Assembly: GCF_964355755.1 (NCBI RefSeq)
Contig: NC_092672.1
Coordinates: 12,770,501-12,830,500, forward strand
Direction of reading: 5' to 3'
DNA: 60,000 nt
Source of the DNA: Antedon mediterranea
Lineage: Eukaryota > Echinodermata > Crinoidea > Comatulida > Antedonidae
Position numbers and translations under genes: made by a program. The notes under the pieces are model-generated. The model did not search any database, was not told where the DNA came from, and saw only the letters and a program-made list of their open reading frames with translations. Positions within the stretch are counted from its first letter, which is position 1. Every line of letters begins with the position of its first letter. Of this stretch, positions 26,279-38,743 are shown one piece after another.

Positions 26279-28320
26279 GGGTAGTAACAAAGTGCGAGGC
26301 AGCGAGGCACGCGAGGCAGGGAAGGCATGCGAGGCAAGTCAGAAATTTATGCGAGGCATCGTTTTACCATCATCAAAAAATGCGAGGCATCATTTTATTA
26401 TTTCTCAAAATTGCAAGGCAGGAAATCACCGAAATTGAAGTAGCCTAGGCCTAGGCCCGCTAGGCTAGTTTCCTTTTGCACCTGCCTTGTATTTTAACCA
26501 ACTTTATCCTGAATACCACAGCTTAGAATTAGTAGGCCTACTTTAATGAAGAAAAATCACATAAAAGTAACAATAAATCCATTAAATTGCTGATTTTACA
26601 GACGTTGTTTTTCTCGCATTTCGCACACTCAATGTTCAATATTTTGGTTTCTATGGAACGCCAAAAGAGCAAAATTAATTAGAGGGCTAAAAACTCTGTG
26701 GAATCCATTTATATTTAACGCATTATTTGGTGAAAATCAAGTACAATTTCAATAGATTTTGTCACTGTCAGTAAGGAAAAATGTTACTGTTCACCGGTGT
26801 ACTGTTGATAATGTACACGGTTTCGGTAACCTTTTAAAGAATAAAATAGAAAAATTCATCATAATATCCTTAGTAGGATGTCCTAGGTCTAGACTAGGTA
26901 GTGATGTTGATTTAGGATCGATTATTATTCTTTGAAAACAGAACAGTATCAGCAGTAACATATTACAGCATTTTTATTGACAAATTAACAAATATATTGA
27001 AATAAAACGTGTTTTTCACCAATAAATGCATGAGAAATTGACGCATTCCACTGAGTTTTAGTCCTCTATTATTGTTGCTCTTTTGGCGCTCCATAGAAAC
27101 AAAAATATTGAACATTGAATAAGTGAAATTCGCGAACAGTGTGCGAGAAACACGCCTGTAAAATCATTAATTTAAGGATTTATTTGTTACTTTTTATGTG
27201 ATTCTTTCATTAAAGTACGCATGAGGTATACTTCTAAGGTGTGGTATTCACACGATAAAGTTAGTTATCAAATTTGGAGTAAAAATACAAGCGAAGGAAA
27301 CTAGCGCCAGGTTTATTAGTACGTACATGGACAACAATAAATAAAAATCGTTCGTAATATACCTAGCTTACTAAAACAGGAATAGTGTATCATTATTAAA
27401 TATTACACCAATTATTATTATATCAAAATTGATTACATTATTTTCTACATAGGCCTCTTATCTAGGTTAGGGCTAAGCATATTAGAAAGTTTAATTTTAG
27501 GCCTAGTATTACAATTGTCGGACGTAAGTCTTTTTTCACACGCGCTCCAGAATTCTGTCGCAATTTTTTTCTTTGCGGCATGTTATTGGATCGCCATATC
27601 AGTTACCTTTTATTCACCGCCAGTTATTGAACTTGTCCTGGAAATCGCTGTTCACCTTATTTGCGAGAGAGGTACACGTGTTGTTCCTAGAGAATGGAAT
27701 GTCAAAAATGTCTTTGGCACGCCGCTCAGAGAGAAGTCTGTGCGTTGCTGCTAAAACCACGTGCTATAGGAGGGGAATGCACCACACTCCTCTGAGCTGA
27801 GGGCTGAATCATTCCGCTACCTGCTAAATAGTACAAATCTCTCGGGTCTACCGGATCTAGGCGCAGGGGTGTGACAAAATATTAGTTTCACTCTGCTATG
27901 TTCGAGAGACATGTGAGTGAACACGCTCGAAATGCCAACAAACATTGCAGTCATTTGATGAGTGTGTCGCTATAACAATTATTGTTTATCGAAAGTTGAA
28001 GACTGTCGTTCAGATTTTTGAACCGTAGGTTGGGCACTTTTGTAAAAGTAAAATTTGACACGATATGACTTGAATGAAAAAACAATCGTTACATAAAAAT
28101 AAACAACATGATGAGTGTATACACGAATCTATTTAGATACGCTTGTATCGATTGATTATTAGGCCTATAATATAGCATAATAGCACGTTAAGATATGCCT
28201 CGCACCTTTTTGAAATTGTAAACTATATGCCACGCATGCCTCGCACTTTTGGAAATGATAAAATGATGCCTCGCACAAAGATTTGGCATGCCTCGCTTGC
28301 CTCGCACTTTGTCAACACTC
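26279..28320. mobile_element. Foldback element with long inverted arms, copy A
   Basis: The left arm (about 26279-26800) recurs as its reverse complement in two pieces on the right (about 26940-27300 and 28190-28320), separated by about 880 bp of unmatched sequence. The outer part is made of repeated GCGAGGCA words (TGCCTCGC on the right). Deeper arm landmarks are TTTCTATGGAACGCCAAAAG on the left and its counterpart near 27078-27097. Proposed ends are GGGTAGTAACAAAGTGCGAG and CTCGCACTTTGTCAACACTC. GTCTAGGCC flanks both sides (26270-26278, 28321-28329), which as a 9-bp duplication would suit a Mutator-like element. TAGGCC is very common locally, so that duplication is only moderately convincing. 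No transposase is visible. A related copy lies at 44565-45195. Confidence 0.7.
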
Positions 28321-28329
28321 GTCTAGGCC

Positions 28330-29014
28330 TAGGGCCTAGGGCCTAGGCCTAGGCCCGATCGAAATTCGTCCGTGAACGAGGCGAGCGAGTGCAATCACTT
28401 CCCTACTACCGTACGTATCGGCCTAGGCCTAGGTAGGCTAGGCATCTAGACCCTACTATCTAGCCTTAGCCTAGCTAGGCTAAACTGCCGGGAGGCGATG
28501 ATTTACAACACAGTTAATAATAAATTTGGTAAACTTTCTACACACAGTACACACCAAAATACAAACGTCACACACGCAGCACCCCTGAAAAATGTATTCA
28601 GGAGTGCAATTTGTATTTTTTGTATATGTTTTTAAGCAAAATTCTATACATAACCCTAATTGTTAATGTTCAATGTGATATTTATTGAAGTGCTTTGAAT
28701 ACGTTGATGAAATTTGGAGGTATGAAACTTTGTTTGGAGTAGAATGAGCTTCCAGCATCAAATGTTAAAAATATGTTTATATTACTCATTAATTAATAAT
28801 AATTATTAATAAATTAATAGAAAACTAGAGAGGGCGCTTTTCGACAAGGAAATGAATGTTTTTTTATGTGTGTTATTTTTCCGCTCGAATTCGTTCAATG
28901 TACTTTAATATACACTATTCCATACTATTTTATTGGGAAGCCTATTCGCTTCTTTTCTTCAGAAAACATCTAATTTAGGTCTTAAAGTCACAAAAATACA
29001 CCTCACATCACCAA
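28330..29014. other. AGGCCTA-rich DNA, then AT-rich spacer
   Basis: At 28321-28490 the words CCTAGG and AGGCCTAGGC recur densely, overlapping a GC-rich patch with CGAGGCGAGCGAGTG. The rest, up to the hAT element, is AT-rich with no gene seen. Confidence 0.5.
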
Positions 29015-29022
29015 CCTCAAAC

Positions 29023-30633
29023 CAGTGGTGGCGCCAGGATCTTCCCGACGCGGGGGCTACATTCCCCGACGAGGGGGCTATGCGAGCGAAGCGAGCATCA
29101 CTAGGCTGGGGGCCAGGGGGCCGCCAAGGGCCCCGGTGGGGGTCCAGGGAAAAAATCCCCCGTAAGCAACGCGTTCTAGCGTCATTTGAGGTCATTTTAA
29201 CCAGATTTAGGGTAGCCATTTTTTCCATTTTTTATAATGTATAAATAAAATACTGCGTGCAAAAAAACGATGCGCGATGACTGTTTCAATCCATATTTTT
29301 CAATTTAAAAAATAAATGTTCAAAGAAAATTTAGAAAAATAGAGGTGGAGGTCCTGGAAATTGGACTTATTATACTTCAAAACATGAAACAAAATATATA
29401 AGTCCCTATCATGGTTGTGACTGAGCTAAGAAATGTTTGAAAAATAGAGGTGTTAGGTCCCGGAAAATGCACTTCTTGTACTTCGAAATATGACCAGCTT
29501 TATTGTTGGGGCTGAGCTAAGAAAATGTTTAAAACTAGAGCTGCAGGTCTTCAAAAAATTGCATTTTATACTTTGGAAACATCAGGCATAGAGGCTTAAA
29601 AAACGCAAGTAGACCTTTTTCAGTCGGGAAAATAAGTTTATTCCTCCCAAGTGTATGCGTGCGTACCATCTGGACTTCCGAGTGGTGAGAAATTCATGAC
29701 ATACAGGACATTGAAAATGTAATAACTTAGCAATAATAAGATGTTGGCTAAGCGAAAATGGCACGTTTTTTTTTTTGATGAAAAATTTATTTTAGGTGCC
29801 CCACGGTACAGAAGGTTACTTATAAATTAAAAAAATTGGTGAACATACGAACAATTAACTTAATTCGTTTTTGCTGTAGTGTAGCGTACGTCGACACAGT
29901 ACACGACGTAACCGTCGGTAAACTTCGCCTGGAAAATAACTACAGTACACATTTTTGGTCCCCTGATGGAACATGATATCACGCGTCTCGACCCAACGTT
30001 GAACGATTCGTACAAAGGGATACCGCCAGACAAGTGCGTACCTAACTATTGTTTAGTAGTAAGTTAGATCGCTGGCAATAATGAATGCATATAAAGTGCA
30101 TAATATCACTCTGACGTACTCTCACGGTCAATGAAACGTCGCGGTTTTCTAGGCGCTGAAGCTAGCTACGAAGTGAACGCGAACGCTTTTTACTGTATAT
30201 TATGTTCCCCGACAAAAAGTACCCGTGTTCCCTTCGGTAACCGTCGGTAAACTTCGCCTGGAAAATAACTACATTACACATTTTGGTCCCTGGATGGAAC
30301 TTGATATCACGCGTCTCGACCCAACGTTGAACGATTCGTACAAAGGGATACCGCCAGACAAGTGCGTACCTAGCTAATGTTTAGTAGTAAGTTAGATCGC
30401 TGGCAATAATAAATGCATAAAAGTAAGTGCATAATAGCCCTCTGACGTACTCTCACGGTTAATGGAACGTCGTGGTTTTCTAGGCGCTGAAGCCTTATGA
30501 AGTGAACGCGAACGTTTTTTACTGTATATTATATTCCCCGACAAAAAGTACCCGTGTTCCCCGACGGGGGGGGCTAGGCTCCCCGACGAGGGGGGCTAGA
30601 GCTCCCGTAGCCCCCCCGCTGGCGCCACCCCTG
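29023..30633. mobile_element. Non-autonomous hAT-type transposon
   Basis: The left end reads CAGTGGTGGCGCCAG and the right end, complemented, CAGGGGTGGCGCCAG: 15-bp TIRs with one mismatch and the CA-x-x-G start of hAT elements. CCTCAAAC flanks both ends (29015-29022 and 30634-30641), a perfect 8-bp target-site duplication as expected for hAT. Just inside both ends the word CCCCGACG followed by G-runs and GGCTA is repeated, in direct orientation. The inner part holds a 329-bp tandem duplication. No hAT transposase (hATC domain, DDE) is encoded, so movement would need an enzyme in trans. It lies inside the giant TIR element, so it inserted later. Confidence 0.88.
29911..30568 (+). repeat. 329-bp tandem duplication inside the hAT element
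   Basis: The unit beginning ACCGTCGGTAAACTTCGCCT at 29911 repeats from 30240. The copies differ by scattered substitutions and small indels. Both contain CACGCGTCTCGACCCAACGT and CTCTGACGTACTCTCACGGT. The CpG-rich unit has no coding capacity that I can see. Internal tandem arrays are common in non-autonomous elements. Confidence 0.85.
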
Positions 30634-30641
30634 CCTCAAAC

Positions 30642-32661
30642 ACATCAGATTCTACCAACACACACTTCATCTCCTGAACTAACATAGTACAGTATAAGTC
30701 AAATTAAATGTTTTAAATTTTTTTATTGAAATCAATCTTCTGCAAAAAATATTATAATAGTAACAATAACAGAAAGGTTGATAGGTATTTTAATATTTTT
30801 TAAACTTAAAAAGGTAAAAAAAAAACTGAATAAATGTTTATAGGCCTACATACATTATAATTGAAATAAAATAACTACTATTTTAGTAATGCATACACAA
30901 GTACAGAATATCAGAAATCAATGAATTATGTGTCTAAATATGGCATTATTAGGCTAATTTGCTTTGAGAAAAACATTAATGCCATTGGCCTATACAAAAA
31001 ATCAATGCAATTAGACAAAATAGTTACATAAACAATTAATACTAATATTGGTAGGCATAAAATAATAGTGTATATAAACTTTCCTTAAATATAAACAGTA
31101 TAGGGCCTTACCAATTTATTTAATACATAATATATGAACTATATTACACAGTTATCAACCTAGGGGTTAAATTATTAGGAAAACATTGGTTTATTTTTTA
31201 TATGTGTACAGAAATTCGTTCTTCTAGCCTCAGATCATTCCTGAAGTTAGACATAAATCACATAAATTAGTATTAAGTAATGGATATTAGATGAAGTACA
31301 GTACAAATACATGTTTCAGGAGGATTTAGTTTAAATGTTACCCCAATGAAATTTATTCAATTACCAGGTTGAATTAGTCTGGTGGAAACACTACTATATG
31401 TACTCATGTAGAACACAGTCAGTTCTACCAAGGTTAGAGGTGGGTGCCAACATTTGAGATAAGTGGAAACATGACCTTTTCAATAGTAAATTCATTACCA
31501 GCATTATAAATAAAATGTTAAAAAGATGAGAATGCAAGTAAATATTAGATTCATAGTCCTCATTACGCACAATGGTTTTCTACTATCACATTATTAAAAT
31601 ATAAAACAATCATATAGCCTTTAATGAATTTACATGGAGGTCTATCCAAATAAATTTAAATAAAAGGGTCGTAATATGTCTTTGTCTCCATTTCGTGGAA
31701 AATGAACAAAAAATATTCAAAATATCCTGCCAGTTTGCGTTCAGTACAACCTGCTTAGTTTTTAATACGAGTACTGCTTTCTATACACATAACTTTGATT
31801 TCTGCAAAAAAAAAAAATCTCTGTAATAATGTACTTTTTAATTACTGTAATAATCTAGGCATAGATTATGTTGACCAGGCCAGTGAGAGGACGATCGACT
31901 GTACAGTACTATACCGTAAGTCCTCTAGGTGGATACAACTTATTTCTTGTCTACAAAGTGTACAGTAGTATGCTAATAGTACTATTATTAGATTAGGTAG
32001 TTGGAGTAGTTTGGAGAGATACATCTATTTATAAGAGAGTACTTTATATTTATAGATATAATACCAATATAGGTACCATGTATTGGGATGCAATTCAACA
32101 GTTATGAATAAAAAAAACTCTGTATGCTTTTTTCTAGCTGTGAAATATAAAATTGTTAAATGAAAAAGAAAATTTAGGGTGATCATCCCAGTATTTACAG
32201 TCTAAATTTGATCTTTATGCAACAATAGGCATAAACGAATTTTTAATTAACAGGTATAAAAGCAAATTAAAAGCCCTACGTACTCTGTATGTTGGAGGAA
32301 ATAAGCATAAGTGCAAATAAATCCTTGACCACAGGATGTAATTCACTATTTGGAATCAGTAGTACACGACTGTGTTGGACCATAATGTGGTCCAGGTTGA
32401 CGGGCCAGGAATGATGGTAGTGCCCAGTATACAGTGTAGTTTAGCCTCAAGGAAATGATGTAGCTGGATTAGCTTGGAGAAATACACTAGAGATTTCATG
32501 AGATTTGGTGTGTGATGATTCAGTTTGATAATTAGCTGTGAAAAAAAATTGTTGAATTATGAAGAAAATATTGTAAAATATAACAAGGAAGTTATACTAT
32601 AGTATAATTAAGGGGTAACCGTAAAATATTATATTATAATAATAAATGCAATGGGAATTAC
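30642..32661. other. AT-rich interior of the giant element, right side
   Basis: No gene seen. Two weakly similar stretches, near 31995-32030 and 32455-32490 (each with AG.TGGA.TAG.TTGGAGA.ATACA), hint at an old internal duplication. Confidence 0.45.
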
Positions 32662-33720
32662 TATTACTACTAATATTATGTATACAATACAATATTACAG
32701 TTAAATTCATAGGTCGATATTATTTTATTATTATAAGGAAATCTGTTTTAGAATGAGAAAAAACCGTCCCAACCTAGATTTGAACCCAGCTATCAATAAA
32801 GCTATAAAGCTATTGGTACGAGTTGACCAATTATTTGGGTACGAGTTAGCCAAGTTTGGTACGAGTTGACATGGGTACGTTACGGGTTGACCAGCACCCT
32901 AGAATACGGATAAAGATCAACCCGTACCCCCATGCCGACTCGTTCCCATCCCATGGTAGAATACTACTTACATGTTAGTTTAGCCTAGCTGGGCTAACCT
33001 ACCTCACCTCTCACATGCCCTCCTGAAAAAACGCGACCGAAATTACTGGAACCCTACTTCCTAGCCTACTAGACCTAGATAGTAGTGATCCGTAGTACCA
33101 TGGAACTATAATAAATGGTAGACGTACTAGTACTGTGTAGTATATGTTAACATGTCTGGCTCTACGAGGCCTTTTTATGCTCATAGGATGGCTTTTTTGG
33201 GCGTCCCAATGTAGGTCTATGCTATGCCTATAGCTAGGACAGATTTCCCATTCCTGCAGGCCTGTAGCCTATGCTCTAGTAGGGCGGCCGGGTGTACTCT
33301 GGTCGATTCACCCCTGGTCGACTCGTACCCATGCCAACTCGTACTTAACTTCCTACCCTAAACTCGTATCCAACCAAATAATTGGTTGATTTCCCGCTAG
33401 ACTAGTAGGCCTAGCCTAGCTACAATATTCATTATGCCCTGCTAAAAAGGTAGATGAGCTACTAGACTAATTACGTAATTCGTATAATAATAACAATAAT
33501 TTACTAGAAGGCCTAAAAGCGGCGGAAAACACCTATCCATTCTTGCATGGCAGTACGAAAACCTGCCTATGGTTGTACATCATTGTAAATTGTCAACACA
33601 CACTGTGCTACAGACAGTGTACCGTGTGTTAAAAGTACAGCATTTATAGCAGACAGCAACGTGTATAACTTGCTATAGTTTTAAGATAGCACCTGTGGAC
33701 AGTAGCAGAATAATCGGGTG
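32662..33720 (-). repeat. Right terminal inverted repeat of the giant element
   Basis: This arm of about 1059 bp is the reverse complement of 23020-24068, with a few percent divergence (for example, one extra T in the CCTTTTTATGCTC stretch and several substitutions near the outer end). It carries the same array of GGTACGAGTTGACC-like words. The outer terminus AATCGGGTG is followed directly by the CACAAAC duplication. Confidence 0.85.
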
Positions 33721-33727
33721 CACAAAC

Positions 33728-34817
33728 AATAATTACGTGAGTGTTAATCATATTTGAAAACTCTATCGGAAAAGGTACAAAAATAAGGGTTAATAATAAA
33801 ATAATAATAATGTCTGTTATTCTCAATCTCAGATCAAATTAAAAAAGTATAAATAGATAAATTAAAGAACTACAACTAATATAAGTGTATACAGTGGACA
33901 TAGCAATAGTGACAAACACTGTGAATAGGACTAAGCAGTAAGCAAGAGCTCCAGACGCAAAACCCCTTTAAATAATAAAACAAATTAAATATAAATAAAT
34001 GAATAATACCATTTTTAATTATTCTAATAACAATAAGGTTAAATTTAACTCATTGTACGGAAAAATAACATATATTTCGTAATTAGCTGAAATTAATTTG
34101 AAAACCTATTTCAATTACAAATGCATCAATTTGGAATTTCATGGATATTGAAGTAAAGCGATTTAAATTTTATTCATAAATTATATTAGTATTTGGGTTA
34201 ACATTCCAAATTCTTGTGTTTTCCCGTTATTCGTGTGTGGTGTGTAATAAAAGTAAACTTTTGGCCAAACTGTCAGCTGGACTCGAGCACTGTGTTAATT
34301 AGTTTTTAGATACAATATTAATTATACTTGTGCGGACCCCATTGCTCATATTTTCAAAGCAGATTGACTGTGGTACTTCTCAATAATGAATTCAATAAAG
34401 CGTATTATTTTTAATATCTATTCACGATGTAAACATAATTTGTATCAAAATATACATGGAAGTGCATTACAGTTATCTGTAAATCTGTCTGCAAGAGCAA
34501 ATAAAGAACGATGATGGTGGTAACGAACAAGACTAATACCATATTAAAGTGCGGATTCCTCAATTGGTATTCATAGAATTGGTTGCAATCACTCCCCAAA
34601 CACAGTCTATAATCTTCTTGTTGTTAGCTGATGGCTATATAAGATTATTCTTTTATTCTCGAGTGGGAGAATATAACACTTAAAACCTGATTAGAAATGA
34701 GCATAACGACAATAAATTTCATGCGTTGTAATGCATTTTTTTAATTACACGCGCATGCTCGGTTTATTACTAAGCTCAGAATTGAAATTTTTGTTTTATT
34801 TTTTGTAATGAAGTTTT
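33728..34817. other. AT-rich spacer between two TIR elements
   Basis: Nothing recognisable: no frame above about 62 codons, no RNA gene and no repeat that I can identify. Confidence 0.45.
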
Positions 34818-34819
34818 TA

Positions 34820-35722
34820 CTCTAGTAGCTAGATCAACTTTCGTATGCACTTTGAGGTCCAGAGAATTTGACTTCAGAAATTGGGGTAGGGTGGTCAATC
34901 ATTTTTGGCTTGGTTACACATTTTGAAAATGTGGCGAAAGGTCAAAAGGTCAGGGTGAAAGGTCATAAGACCAAACACCAATATGTCCTTAAATCTTGAC
35001 AACCACTGGTCACAGCGAGGTAATATTGGTCTTAAATTGATCAGAAGGTATACATTTATATTCAGTCTAATGGGACATTTTAGTAAAAAATGACCGGAAA
35101 TGACATTTCTGACCTTTGACCCACAACCCAGGGCATGTACGTATCTCCGTAACTACTGGTCGTAGACACTTGAATTTGGTTTTAAATTGTTCAAAATTTA
35201 TATTTTGTTATTTGTTGCACATTTTAAAAAATGTTACAAAAGGTCAAAGGGTCAGGGTCAAGGGTTATATGAACAAATAAAAAAAGGTACTTGTATCTCG
35301 GCAACCACTGGTCGAAGCAAGTCAATTTTGGTCTCAAAATGTTCAGAAGGCATGCATTTATATTCCGTCTAATGGAGCATTTTAGTCAAAAATTATTAGA
35401 AATGCCATTTCTGACCTTTGACCCACATACCAGGGCATCTTCATTATCTCTGTAAGTACTGGTCGTAGAAATTTAAATTTGGTATCAAATTGTTCGAAAT
35501 AAATATATTTACATTCAGTCTAATAGAAAATTTGGATAAAACATGATCAGAAATACTCTTAATTAAATTTAAGTTTCTACTACCAGTACTTTTTGACCTT
35601 TCGCCACATTTTCAAAATGTGTAACCAAGCCAATAATGATTGTTTGACCATCCTTAACCAATTTCTGAAGTCAAATTCTCTGGACCTCAAAGTGCATACG
35701 AAAGTTGATCTAGCTACTAGAG
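34820..35722. mobile_element. TA-flanked TIR element with AGGTCA-like repeats
   Basis: Inverted ends of about 130 bp begin CTCTAGTAGCTAGATCAACT and match their complement at 35592-35722 with few differences. TA lies outside both ends (34818-34819 and 35723-35724), as expected for Tc1/mariner-like insertion, although TA is also consistent with a longer palindrome. The interior contains two copies of a block of about 175 bp offset by 302 bp (landmark AACCACTGGTC at 35001 and 35303). It encodes no transposase and is a non-autonomous element. Direct repeats of AGGTCA/GGGTCA occur at several places. Confidence 0.8.
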
Positions 35723-35724
35723 TA

Positions 35725-38700
35725 TTATTAACATACAGACTGCAAAACATCGCGTATAATGTAGGATGAATTTAATCAATCAATTGTTCATGATACTGTA
35801 AACAAAATGCAACTTATTCTAATTTTAGTTCAAATTAATCTAGTCTTAAGCATTCTCATTTTATATAATGTATTTGCATATCATACACAAAAATGTACGT
35901 TGATGAAATTAAATTGGTTCATGATATGAAACACATTGTAGAAGAAAATACTCTGAATATTATTTATAATACAATGCTTGTTGACTTCAACAAAGAGGCC
36001 CCCGGGTCATCTAACAAATAAAACATAATTATACATTTATTGGGAGTGTTTCTAAATGTCTATAATTATAATACGCTATATACTTCCATATAAAAGATAA
36101 ATTATATTAGCATTAACATCTTTGGATGATCAACGAAATTTAAAAAAAATTAAAACATAATTTAGTATTATTTACATTTCCTTGTTGATACATGTGCATT
36201 TTTAACTGTTTATAAAAACAGAATGTTATGTTGGCGTAAACAGACCACCAAGCACAAAAATAGGCTAGGTTAGTTGGAATGTATTATAGGCCTAATGCTG
36301 ATACAAAGTTTGCGGTACACTACGTGTATTTAGTTCTGAAAAGAACTGTTGAGTTTCTCCTATTAAGTATTGTGTAGGCCACGTATGCCAAAATAAGGCA
36401 TGAAAGTAACGATATTAATTGTTAATGAAGTATAGGTTACGTGTCACCCCAAACAACAACTGAATATGTCCGGATTCAAATTATTAACGGGTTTTTTTTC
36501 AGTTGTTTCGCTTACTTGAAAAAATAGTGCTGTTTGAATATCCAAATTTAATTAAACCTCATTTCAAAAGCTAAGAGGAATAGAAATATGCTTTAGCATC
36601 ACATTTATTGCACACTTATTGCCATTGTTGAAACGGTTTAGGTTTAATAAGTGCAAAGTAAACATTCAAGGTGCCATCTTATATTAAGAAAACATATTAG
36701 GTTATCCATATTTGTTTTTGGAACTGCGTATTATTATCCTAATTTGACGCATGTCTTTGTATCTAATACAATGTCAACATTGCTTCGTGAAGGAATACTC
36801 TTTAGGCATATAGTATGATTTATGTCATTATTAAACGGGCATTGAAGGTAACCTTTTCTAATAACTACAGTATTCCGTTACACCTACACGGTACAAAACA
36901 AATCTGTGTATTTTGTAGTTTTGTTTGCTTATTGTTGGCAAAGCCACTGTTTATACGATATATTATGGTAAAATAATCATTTTTTGAATTTTATTTCTCC
37001 TGGATCAATCGTTTGACTGGTACATAAAGCTATCCTTACTTACGTTGCGCTAATACGTCCATGCGTTGTGTAATAAAACGGCGACTTTTCCGTTCCTTAA
37101 AACGGAACAGGCGTGAAAGTTTCTCAATGTAGGCTTTTTAAATGTAAACTGGCGAGTCACAATGTTGCTTTCACAACATAACTCGCATCAAAATGCTTGT
37201 AATCATTCTCGGTACTTTATCTAGATTACTCCAGTACGGAATATTTGATAATTGAGTATCGTATCACATGTGTTTCACATGTTTCACCTGTATCATAGAC
37301 CAGCACATAACCGTTAGATAATACAGACACCACCAGCCTATGAGGATACAAATGATATACTGTATTACCAAATATTGCGTTATCAATACTTTTTTCAAGG
37401 TATACCGGGAAATGAACTGCCTTATAATAAAGTTTCTTTCACTTGTGTTTTTAGGTGTTTGTTTTTTTCTTTTCCTCAAGTAACTCCTAGCATAATTAAC
37501 TGTTCCCTTTGTTATCACTGTTTAATTGTACAACAATGATGGTCGACTATACGTTAGTCGAGTTACTCGCTAAAGTTGTGAATAGGATGACGAACTTATT
37601 GCCGGGTATTGGTCACAACAAAAAACAAACAATAACCAAAATAATAATAAAAAAAAGAACGTATAATAAAAGGGAAAAAACATTTTTGCTATCACATTTC
37701 AACACGATTTTGACGTGATATGTACGTGGCGGCGTATGTGATAGTATTCACTCTTTCCTAACAAACCATGAGCTGTCTTTTACAATACTTGGTTATTGTT
37801 GCAAAGAATTGGCAGCGCTACCGTTTTTTCCATATAAAGACCAAATAACAAAAAATGTTTTGCCTATAAATACTAAATGATGCTGGCCATCGATTTAAGA
37901 ATGTTATTGATTAATTCCGAGAGACAAACACATTGGGTTAGATGTATTGGGTTGGCATGTTTACAGAAAACAAGAAGAGAAAGAGAGAGATATTTTATTT
38001 AACAATGAAAGCTGAATGAAGAAGAGTTGTTTGATTGTAGATGCTTTGGAATTATTTCACCAAAATATTTAGGGAACTTTGGAGTTTGATTGCTCCTCCT
38101 ATACGAATCAAGTAGAGCCCACTAAAGAAAAATCCAGTGCTGAAGCTTTAAGCTTGGTTCCCACTAGAACGTAACGCAAGGACGTAAACGCAACGCAAGC
38201 GTTTTAACCAATGACAAGCGAAGTTACAATCACAAAAACAATACTAAAATAAAAAGACTTAATCATCCATCCATTGATAAAAGATGAGTGAAATGGTTAA
38301 GTTAAACGAATCATAGTGCTGGGGCTATATACAGACAGCACATAGTCAAAGCACGGACCTAATAATTCAGGCTCAAGCCATCATGATTAAATTACTAGAA
38401 ACATTAGTGTAGTTTTACTTATGGTGGGTTTAGATAAAACTATAACATTTAAATTAGCAGATATTGGAGGCAATAGAATTTGAAGATGGTGTGTATGGAT
38501 GTAGTAACATAGAAAATAATTTGTCAAAATTCCATCTCAAGAAAATTGTCCTGTGTTGGGGACGACGCATTTGTAAAAGGTAATGAAATCCTATCTTTTT
38601 TTACATTTTGCCACTTGTATTTAACTACTGTAGGGTGTATAGAGCACGAATATATTTTGAATAGCTGCAATCAGATTCAGAATACTGATGAGGGCAATTG

Positions 38701-38740
38701 TTGCCAACGTACTAAATGTTTTGCTCATGTGGAAAACAGG
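35725..38740. other. Gene-free stretch
   Basis: No supportable gene. The patch at 38155-38215 shares the TTCCCACTAG...AACGCAA words of the 7060-7150 region. The rest is AT-rich. Confidence 0.45.
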
Positions 38741-38743
38741 CTT

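Larger units (their letters stand above)
23020..33720. mobile_element. 10.7-kb DNA-transposon-like element with 1.05-kb TIRs and 7-bp TSD
   Basis: Sequence at 23020-24068 recurs as its reverse complement at 32662-33720. The outermost bases are CACCCGATT on the left and AATCGGGTG on the right. Immediately outside is CACAAAC on both sides (23013-23019 and 33721-33727), a 7-bp target-site duplication. The arms differ at only scattered positions (a few percent by eye), so the insertion is not ancient. The interior has no transposase, polymerase or capsid frame I can recognise. It is AT-rich and carries later insertions (a LINE end, a foldback element and a hAT element), which together account for about 4 kb. 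It is a giant non-autonomous, or gutted, TIR transposon. The superfamily is undetermined: 7 bp differs from the usual 8 bp of hAT and 9 bp of Mutator-like elements. Confidence 0.85.

Noticed and set aside
27515-27800. Overlapping 79- and 75-codon frames, with a GTAAGT near 27525
   Set aside because: They lie in the unmatched part of the foldback element, overlap in two frames, and show no domain.
28933-29244. Overlapping frames of 103 and 89 codons at the left end of the hAT element
   Set aside because: They arise from the GC-rich subterminal repeats, cross the element's border, and show no transposase motif.
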